From Ampelomyces quisqualis (Eukaryota; Ascomycota; Dothideomycetes; Pleosporales; Phaeosphaeriaceae): 64,000 nt of DNA. The stretch covers positions 868,001-932,000 of the forward strand of contig JAGTXZ010000003.1 of NCBI GenBank assembly GCA_018398575.1. The letters are read 5' to 3'. Shown here piece by piece: positions 54,846-64,000 of the stretch (its first letter is position 1; each line of letters begins with the position of its first letter). The notes under the pieces are model-generated. The model was not told the origin of the DNA. It made no database searches and saw only the letters and a program-made list of their open reading frames with translations. The position numbers and the translations under genes were made by a program.

Positions 54846-57200
54846 ATAAGAGGCAGACCCTAAGAGTAGATGCTAGGAAATAAAGACGTAAATTTGTAAC
54901 CTATTCTAATTACTATCTAGAAGGTTTTTATAGTTCTAAGGCAGTCTAGACTAGAGAGTTTAGGCGCTTTAGTCTAGAATTGTTTTTAGTGTTCTAGCCT
55001 AGAAGATTTTTAGCGTTCTAGTTTAGAACCTTTTTAGTGTTCTAGTTTAGTAAGCTAAGGTTTTTCTATAACTAAGAACTAACTAGGTAGTAGCCTATTA
55101 CATAATCCTTCTACTCTAGCGCTAGGTGCGCTTAGACCTGCGCAACTATTAAAACAAAAATTACTCTACTTAGATCTATTATTCTGCACTCTTACTTCTC
55201 TTTTTAAGTAGTACTATATACTGCACTAGCCTTACCTTCTGTATATATTACTTACGCGTTACTCTTCTTATTAGCCTACGCATCTCTCTTACACGTGCTG
55301 TTATCTATAAAGATACTAAGCCTACGTACTTCTTGCAGCTCTTTTACTAAGCGTTACGCTGTTAACTTCTCTACTATAAGTGTTATATCTAAGGCGCTAA
55401 GCTAAGTCTAGGTATATTACTAACTAGTAATAGGATAGACCTAAGATTATTATTAAAGCTAAGCTTAACCTACTGTATTATCTAGGCTGCACTATTACTT
55501 AGCTTAAGAGTAACAAGTCTAAGTGCAAGATTACTTGTAGTAAGAGCACTTACTCTTAGTGTAAGAACGCTTATATTACGTGTAGGCCTATAAGTTAACT
55601 ACTATATTCTCTTACTTTCTAGGTTAATTCTAATAGCTTCCTAGATTAACAATTACTTTAAGATTGTAGTTATCTTGCTTTATAACGCGCTTACTTACAA
55701 TCCTAAGATTAAGCAGCTGTTAACATAGTATATAATTGCTAGTCTTTAATCTAACTTTATTAATAAGCTTAAGGCTGCTTAGGCAAAGTCTTGTAGTAGT
55801 AATAAGTCTAGCTACTAGGGTCTAACGCGCAAGGTTACTAAGGTTAATATCCTAGTAGACATCTACTAGCTCTTCTAGCAGCTCTTTATTAAGTAAGATA
55901 CTATTATTTGTAAGCTTAATAATGTTAGCGCTAGCGTATAGCAACTCTACACTAATATAAGTTGTTTCTAATTTATTTCTCTTCTACTAGAGTTTGTTCT
56001 CTTGTAGTCTTTCTGTATATTCTACTAATATTTAATTAGGCTAAAGAGTATAATATATAGATCTCTAGCGTAGGCTTCTAAGTCTCTTATATTAGTAACG
56101 CCTTCTGCACTACTAACAGGCTACTCTATTACTTTAATATAATAGAGTCTAATATTTGCAAGAAGCCTACGTATAATACAGAGGTGTAGGCTAAGACTAA
56201 CTATTTAGTAATAGTAACTATTGCGCCTTCTAATAGTAGAGAGGTAGGCTCTAGTATATAGTAGCCTTGCTATAGTTTCTGTATAGCGCCTATAGGCAAT
56301 TTCTGTAGTAATAGACTTTCTATTATAGTCTCTACCTTTATTCTATTACTAAGCCTAGACTCTATAAAACTAGTCTTATATTTCTTAATACTACTTATGC
56401 ATTAGAATAGATATTGTACTTTATGTCTTAGGCTTGTAAGTTTTTGTAGCTCTACCTCTATTATAGATGTTAACATTCTTACTAGTCCTTATAGTCTAGC
56501 GCAGTCTAAGTATTAGAATCCTATACTTCTTTCTTAGGTTTTTCTAGACCTTTTAAAGATTTATGTTACGCTGTGTCTTAACTAACTATTGCCTAGCTTA
56601 AGTAGCTAGATCTCTAGAGTTAATCTAGGCTCTTTCTCTTATATTCTTTAGCTATTAATCTGTTAACGCTAAGCTTCTAGACTCTTCCTTCTTTATTTCT
56701 AGGTCCTTTTAGGTAGTTAGTAGGACTGTTGCATTAGTTCTTATGTATTAGTATTTAGGTTCCTTATATTTAGTTCTTAGAGACAGTTAACTACTAGTTA
56801 TATCTCTACTATTAACTAGTTAGAGTAGTTGTAGGTTAGCTAATAGAATAGATAAAGGCATCTTCTTTCTTTTCTACTCTCTACTAAAGCTTCTAGTCTT
56901 AGGCTTTGTCTATTGCAGTATTTTTGCATTTCTTCTATTAGTTACTTCTTAGTGTTAGTTATTATCTCTAAACACAACTAAGTGCGCTACTATATTATTT
57001 TCTATACTTTAGGTTTTTCTTATACTTGTCTTAAGTTTATCTTCTTTCTCTTAATCTCTTCTGTGCATAACACTATTATCTGTTCCTATACTTATTATGC
57101 ATACCTATAATTTCTCTCTTCTCTTCTTTCTCCTCTAATATACTTTTATTTAGTAGTTAGGGAGAGTAGGCGCTCTACTAATAACCTATCTAAGTCTTGT
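54846..57200. other. AT-rich transposon debris, unassigned
   Basis: Includes an imperfect 24-bp tandem repeat (core TTTTTAGTGTTCTAG) at about 54,980-55,054. Frames here are densely interrupted. It may hold the 3' part and antisense gene of the chromodomain element at 57,200-57,956, but this cannot be shown. Confidence 0.4.
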
Positions 57201-57956
57201 TCTATTCTAGTTTTATCTAGCTATTTAGTAAGAGCTATAGTATTAGTAACATTTGCTTATAGTTTTTATATTAGTTCTATATATCTTACTTATTTTATAA
57301 GGTACTGTAGCTATATGCCTTACCCTTTCTTCTTCTACTATTCTATAAGAATATAGTTAATAAGAAACTTATTATTAGTTACGTCTTTATTCTCTATTAT
57401 TACTTCTAGTTACTAGTTATTAGACTCTTAGTATAGAAGCAGATTACTTGTATTAAGCTAGAAGTAGTTAGCATAAAACCTTAGGTGTACTCTAGAAGGT
57501 ATACTTAGCTCTATAACGTGTAGGAAAATAACCTTTATAACTATATATTTCCTGTTTTTCTAATCTAGCTTCTTTAAAGGTCTTTTGTTAGATATAGAGT
57601 AACTATACTAAAGCTATACTTTATTCTCTATATAGAGTTTTAGAGCTTTCTATCTGTAATAATTAGCCTAGCGTTTCTATTCTTATTATGCTTCTACTAT
57701 CTTTACTTGTATGTAGTCTATTATTTCTTTTATCTTAGTTACTATTACTTTAGTAGTAGCCCTTTTATTGTTGCTAGACTAGTACTAGTTTTCTGCAGTC
57801 TATTCTAGGTCTAACTAAATAAGGTTTATATTATACCTATGCTAGAGAAAGAATAGGCTAACGCCTATAGACGCTGTATTTTGTCTAGCTATTGCAATTT
57901 GTGCTAGTAGGCATAGAGCAGCCTAGTTTAACTAGTTCTAGTTTATAAAAGCCCTT
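57200..57956 (-). mobile_element. Remnant of a different chromodomain Gypsy element (integrase C terminus)
   Basis: Read on the minus strand from 57,956: relics of the integrase tail (PILSLAYTYNINLI), then a block like RPLKKLD-x-KNRKYIVIKVI with HVIELSIPSRVH (the usual integrase C-terminal barrel KLDxKxxxYxVxxVIxxHxxELxIPSxIH), then a chromodomain-like segment (ILI, KKKGxGIxLQYLIK, VRYIEL, KLxANVT). RIP stops are frequent. The sequence differs from the 57957 element, so it is a separate family. Its upstream part was cut by the insertion at 57957. Confidence 0.7.
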
Positions 57957-58255
57957 TATAACAAGCACATGCAAACACATATTATATCTAAGACCTTATA
58001 AAGGCTTAGTAACAGATTATGTAGAAAGCTAGTAGATTAGAACTAAAAGCGCTTTAACAGCGCTCTAACTCAGCTGCTACGCCTACTATAAATATAAGCC
58101 TATAGCATAGATAGAGGACAAGTTTCTCTTGTCCTTTTGTACAAGACCTATAGGTATATAGCTAATCTAAAATCTCTAATACAACACGCACTTCTATATG
58201 CCTCTAATATATATCTAATTTAATCTTAATAGCTATACCTACCTGCGTTGTTACA
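57957..58255 (+). repeat. 5' LTR of the second Gypsy copy
   Basis: 299 bp, the same length as the two LTRs of the nested element. Begins TATAACAAGCACATG (TG mutated to TA) and ends GCGTTGTTACA. The base quintet before it is CCCTT; the matching duplicate lies outside the window. Confidence 0.93.
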
Positions 58256-61200
58256 TTACAAGAGAAACTTTATCTTACTAGTAATAGTATTTATATAATA
58301 TTGCAATTTACTTTTAAAAAGATTGCGTTAAAACGTCTAGAACCCTATCTAAATTAGATTTGTTTGCAACCTTAAATCTATTAAACACAGTTAAGATCTC
58401 TTAGATCTTCTAACAGCTAAAGCCTTTAGGTTTAGATCTTCCTATTAACACAACAGTTAGAATTACTTTAGAAAAGTTGCGTTTGGCGCTACAATAGAAA
58501 CTTAGAGACTATTAATAACCTAGGAGTATTAGAGGCAACGCTAATAACTCCCCCTAAAGAACTAACCCTAGAAGCCTTCTTCTAAGACAACTCTGTATTA
58601 ACTATAACAACCTAGCAACAGAGTACTAAAGCAAAAAAGATAGACACTAAGAAACTCTCTTAGCCTAGAGCTGCACTAAATCTAACCCCTACCTAAATAG
58701 AGGTTAATTAATTACAATAAGATTTAAAACAGGCTTTAGCAGAAATTAATTCTCTTAAGAAAGGACTAACTCTGTTAATAGGACTAGATAAGCCTCTACC
58801 TACTACTAAATTACCCTAGAATAATTCTGTACCCTGCTATTTATTTAACAGCTCTACATCTAAGTACTTATATTACTCTAAAAGCTCTTACTAACTTTAA
58901 CAATCTAAGAAAACGCCTAATATAGATAATCTTAGTAATAGAAAAGATTCTACCTTCTGCTAATAGCAGGCCTCTATCTAGGATTAACTTAAGATTAACT
59001 TAGATTACTATTAGACTAAAAGACAACGCATAGCCTTAGTATAGAGCTACACTATAAGATTAGCTAAGAGCTATCTTAAGCTACAATATTTATTAGATAC
59101 TAATTAAAAGCAATTCTAGAACGCTAAGTAAATAATTAGGCTACTTAAGTCTTACTTTATTATAGGTAACAAGGTAGCTAAAAGCTAAGCAGCTTTTAAT
59201 TAAATGTAGATAACTAAGAAAGAAACGTTCTCTTTGTTTAAAGCTAGGTTTCTAAGTTCTGCAGTTAAGGAACAAGTACCCCCTTTAGAGTAGTTTTACT
59301 ACTTATAGACTAAGATTACGCTAGGGTTGCAAGCCCCTAACTTAGAATTTAGGCACTAATAGAAGAACTTATTTAATTAGATAGTAGAACACCTTACTAT
59401 ATACAATATAGAGCAGAAGAACAACTCTACACTAAGTATAACACTAGCTACTGCTAGGTTGCCAATTAGGTTAGCTCTATAACAGAATTTAGAGCTAAAT
59501 TAGACTACTACTACTAGCGCTCTAACAAATTCTGCGCTAGTCTATTAATCTATAATAGTGCGTCTTCCTACAAAGACTTCTAAGCTAGAATAACAAAAGA
59601 CTTCTAGTAGTTGTTACAATTGCAGTAAGCTAGAACACTACTTCTATAACTATACAAAGCCTTATATGCGTTAGATTAAAGCTATAGAAGTAGATAAGTA
59701 TAAAGATACTTAAGAGCAACCTAATCAGGAGGTGTATTATACAGGAAACAGAAGCGCCTAAGAGGACACTCTTCTCTAGGCCTAAGCTATTACAATCTAT
59801 TTTACCTTAACCTTTCTTATTTATTTTATAGTTCTTATTTCCTTATACCTACGCTTTTTTACAACTAAGGCCTTAGCTTACGCCTTAATACTCTTGTTAA
59901 CACTAGTACTTAAGGTTTCTTATTTTTAAATTTACAAATTGTCTTATCTATTTCTAAAGCCTTACAGTAACCTATTTAGAAGCTCTTCTTCTAGGTTTAG
60001 GTACGCAGCTTTAAAGATTAGATTACTTCTTTAGTTACTTAATATATTTAACTACACTTAAATATTAATAGCTAAAAGATTTTAAACTATCTATTTCTTA
60101 TTTTTAATCTTAGGTCTTAGAATTATATACTTAGCCTCTAATAGTTAAGACAATTTAAGATTTAATTAGACACAGATAGGTTACAGTTTATTTAGCTATC
60201 TAAGTACCCCTATTTATACAATCCTTTACCTTCTATTTCTACTATTCTATATTAAGCTACAGTACTAGCTACTATCTATCTTAATGTGCAATAACGCAAC
60301 GCCCTATAGAAAAAAGAAGACTATTATATCTAAAACAATTCTTACTATTTCTCTTCTTCTATTTATTGTATTAAGGGATGCTTAAAGCTCCTATTAGCCT
60401 AAAAAATCTTAGAGATCTCTTATACCCTAACTAAGCAAAACCACTTAGAGTCTAAACCCTCTCTAACTACCTGCATTGCTCTTATTTCTGCCAATGTATT
60501 TTACTTTATTATAAAGAAGCCCTAAAACAAGTTCTTTACAATAAGCCTCTATAAGATTAACAGGATCCTTGCCTCTAAGGACAACGCAGACAATTAAAGC
60601 CAATTAGATAAGAAATTACTTGCCTATTACTTCTAGTATTAGGATATATTTAGTAAGTTAGCAGTTAATTAATTGCCTTCTTATTGTTTATACAATTACA
60701 AGATTGTCTTTAAAGAACTATTACTAAATGCGTTTAGTCCTCTATACAAGCAAAACTAAGAGGAGCTTAAAGCTACTAAGGCCTACGTCTAGAAATACCT
60801 TTAGAAGGGTTTTATTAAGGCTAGCTAAAGTTCTTTTACTTTACCTATTCTTTGTGTACACAAACTAAATAGAGATATACACATCTATATAGACTACTAG
60901 AAGATTAACGCCTTTACGCGCAAGAATGTCTATCTAATCTCTTATATTAATAAGCTGCTATTACACCCCTCTAAGGCTAAGATCTTTACTAAGTTTAACA
61001 TTAGAGCTGCCTTTAACAAAATTTATATAGATCCTAACTCTGCAGAGTATACTACCTTTTAGACCTGTTACAGTATATATAAGTGTAAGGTTCTTTCTTT
61101 TAACTTGTGTAATAGGCTAGCTACGTATTAACACTATATAAATAATATACTAATTAATTATTTTAACAATTTCTGCATTACGTATCTTAATAACATTCTA

Positions 61201-63669
61201 ATTTACTCTAAGAATATAAACTTACATTAAGAACACGTCCAAAAGGTCTTAGAGCGCCTATATACTATAGGACTCTAAGTAGACATTTAGAAGAGTAAAT
61301 TCTATGTAACCTACACAAAGTATCTAAGTTACATTTTAACAAACTAGGGCACTAAAGTTAACTCTAATAAGGTAGAAGCACTCTAAAACTAGGCTAAACC
61401 TACTATAGTTACTAGTGTTAAGTTATTTCTTAGTTTTGCTAGTTTCTATTAACAATTTATTAAGGATTTCTTTTATGTAGCTAAACTAATTATAAAGCTT
61501 TAAAGTCCTGCTACACTGTTTAATTAGACTATAGACTGCTAATAGGCTTTTAATTAGATTAAAGCCTTACTTCTAGCTATTTCTACGCTATCTTATTTCT
61601 ATCCTAAGTATAATACAAAGTTAGAAACTAACGCGTTAGATAGAGTAATAGTAGAAGTACTCTCTTAGAAGCACTCTAATAACAAGTAGTATCCTATAGC
61701 CTTCTATAGTTACGCTCTATCTAGAGCTAAGCTTAATTAGAAAATATATAACAAAGAACTTTTTGCTATTCTAAAAGTGTTTAAGAAGTAGAGAGCTAAA
61801 CTTACCTCTATACAGAGTTAAATCTAGGTATATTTAGATTACTACTCCTTAGAATACTTTATAACTACTAAGGTTCTTAATGCACGTTAAGCATAATAGG
61901 CAGAGATTATTACCTCTTTTAATTTCTATATTAAGTACACGCCTAGCAAGCTTAACAAGCAAGCTAATATTCTAAGCTAAAAGAAACAGAACGTTAGTAA
62001 AGTTAAGGCTGCTTAACAAGACAACAGATCCTATATACTTCTAGGACCTAAACGCCTAAACCCTCTAGTTAACTCTAAACTAGCTTAGAACTACGTCTGT
62101 AACTAGCTAGAGATTAATATTTTAGCTATTTTAGTCTAATCTATTAGTGCCTCCCTAAATCTTAACTTGTTAGAACTAATTAAAGCCCTGCTAGCAGAGA
62201 ATTGCTACTTCTTTAAGAAAGAACGCCTTATGCTACTACAGCTATATTATGTCTAAGAAGAACTACTACTATATTACTTACGCCTATATGTACCTAGAGA
62301 CTCCTCTTTATATACTTAACTAATTAAAAAGGCTTATAATTAGGTATCTACTACTTACCTAAGCGCTATAAAAACGTATTAGCTCTTAGCTTAGTAATAT
62401 TATTAGAGGGGTATAGAGGCTATATGCAAACGCTATATACAAAACTGCGTTTCCTATTAAAGATTCTATCTAAGACAGCTCTAAGCCTAAGGTTTCCTTT
62501 ATCTATTACAAATTCCTAATAGGCCTATATAGCATTTATGTATAGATTTTAAGATATTCCTAACAGATTGTTATAGCTATAATTAAATTATAGTTGTTAT
62601 TAATTGCCTATCTAAGCAAGCTATTTCTATTCTTTGCTACAAAACAATTAACGCTTAAAAAATAGCTTACTTGTTTATTTAATAGGTATACTAATTTAGC
62701 TATACGCCTAAAAGTATAGTATCTAACTATAGACTCTAGTTTGTGTTTTAATTCTAGTCTAAGTTCTGTAAGATCCTAGGCGTGCAACTTAAGCTTTCTA
62801 CAGCCTACTATAAACAAACTAATAGATAAACTAAGATTATAAACAAGTATATTAATTAACAATTAAGGCCTTTTATATCTTATTACTAGGACAACTAGAG
62901 TAACCTCTTGCTAATAATTAATTAAGCCTAAGCTACGCTGCTGCACTCTGCAATTAGTATAGCGCTATACTAGCTCTTGTTTAGATCTAAACTACAATAG
63001 AGCTAGAATTAAGCATTATCTCCTTTAAAACACAAAGATATAAATATTAAGAATACCTTAAGCTTAGCTACCTACATGCATAAAGCCTAGCATATAGCTA
63101 AAGACAATATAGAGAAAGCGCAAAAATAGATAGCTGCTAAGGTAAACAAATATTATTAACCTGTTAATTAGGTAGTAGGTAATAAAGTTTACCTCTTAAC
63201 CTAAAACCTATCTATTACCTGCTTAAGTTGCAAACTTGCTAAATTGTAGAAAAGCCCCTTTAAAGTTCTAGAACAAGTTAGCTATTTATTTTAACTAAAG
63301 CTACCTAAAGGTTCTAAGATCTATAACATATTTGCTTTAGACATTCTCTGCAAGAACTCTAATAACTCTCTGCCTAGTTAGCTAAGCTTAAACCTATCTA
63401 GTATCCTAATTTAAGGCGTTAAAGAATAGAAAGTTAAAGAGATCTTAGCTAGTAAGCTATACTACTCTATTCTAAAGTATTGCGTAAAATAGGTAGGCTA
63501 TAACTCTAACCCTACTTAGTAGAACGCCTTAAACTTTATAGGCGCCTTACACATATTACAAGCGTTCTATAAACGCTATCTAAAACAGCTAGAACCTCTA
63601 TAAGTGTTAGCCAAGTAGATTATAGCATAGGAAAAAGAAGTTAAAGATCTTATAGCATTATAAGACAAT

Positions 63670-64000
63670 TATATTAGAGAAATTAAACTTAATATTGCAA
63701 CTACTACACTAGTAGGTAACAGCTATTAACAATAGAAGTCTTACTCTTCTATTAGATCTAATAGCAAACTATTACTACTACTAGTAGAACATTCTTAACT
63801 GTCTAAATCCTTAGGTACAAACACTAACGTACTACTTAGTTATCCTCTATTTTAGCCCTACCTGCTACAAGTACCTGCCTTCTACTCTGCTACTACCTAA
63901 AACGTTACTACCTGCGCCTTCTCTTACTCTACTAACTAATTAGCTCTTAATACTATTATAACATCTACTAGCTAAGTAACTAGACTAGTTAACCTAGCTA
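63670..64000 (-). pseudogene. Antisense frame of the second Gypsy copy, partial
   Basis: Counterpart on the minus strand of the antisense frame at 30739-31548. The shared C-terminal part (LLLDLI, Ser-rich stretch) is recognisable just after pol ends. The rest is outside the window. Confidence 0.5.

Larger units (their letters stand above)
57957..64000 (+). mobile_element. Second Gypsy copy, cut by the window edge
   Basis: The 5' LTR is 57957-58255. The internal region reads gag then pol in plus orientation with RIP-type stops and little frameshift. Landmarks: gag zinc knuckle near 59,608-59,660 (SSCYNCSKLEHYF, last Cys mutated); reverse transcriptase near 60,990-61,260 (YTTF, CKVLSF, and YL-N-N-ILIY where YLDD is expected); integrase near 62,280-62,870 with its acidic residues partly mutated (CIDFK, IVS-N-Y, TNR-Q-T-K); a chromodomain-like C terminus near 63,420-63,600, with pol ending at TAA 63601-63603. 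It is homologous to the 30130-37291 element, so about 1.1 kb should remain beyond the window. Confidence 0.9.

Overview
The window is nuclear DNA of a filamentous ascomycete. Short (45-57 bp) spliceosomal introns, fungal gene families (class II hydrophobin, fungal-rhodopsin-type seven-helix protein, fungal amino acid permease, F-box-like families) and AT-rich transposon islands that look RIP-mutated all fit. A Dothideomycete, perhaps Pleosporales, is my best guess; this is inference from family style and not a database result.

Layout. (1) 1-28,320 is gene-rich with balanced base composition: a BTB/POZ gene cut by the left edge, two F-box-like genes, a DUF7587-type gene, a housekeeping cluster (MCM4, tubulin chaperone A, THO subunit 7, elongin A), a decayed F-box gene, a ketopantoate-reductase-family gene, a proline-rich membrane protein, an unrecognised 404-aa protein, an amino acid permease, a class II hydrophobin and a small GPI-type secreted protein. 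(2) 28,634-40,768 is one AT-rich island that resolves into a nested structure: a DNA transposon with 52-bp terminal inverted repeats and an integrase-core-type transposase, split by a complete Ty3/Gypsy retrotransposon with two 299-bp LTRs and an AGTTT target duplication. (3) 40,769-52,468 is ordinary sequence with a seven-exon rhodopsin-type membrane protein, a 573-bp MITE, a 3-kb gene-free stretch, a NIPA-type magnesium transporter and COG4. (4) 52,469-64,000 is a second AT-rich island: a fold-back element, a truncated LTR plus leader of the same Gypsy family, a remnant of a different chromodomain Gypsy element, and a second near-complete copy of the Gypsy family that runs off the right edge.

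Working together. MCM4 and TBCA are divergent with about 105 bp between their outermost starts; TBCA and THO7 converge; THO7 and elongin A diverge; the magnesium transporter and COG4 diverge. These are core replication, tubulin folding, mRNA export, transcription and Golgi-trafficking functions and are not an operon-like unit. The islands show long reading frames that stay in register across hundreds of codons but carry many TAG/TAA codons and transitions, with few CpA/TpG. That is the expected mark of repeat-induced point mutation rather than ordinary indel decay.

Most unusual observations: the element-inside-element structure with both target duplications legible, a probable intron-containing passenger gene on the opposite strand of the DNA transposon, and a long antisense frame between pol and the LTR of the Gypsy family that is recognisable in both copies.
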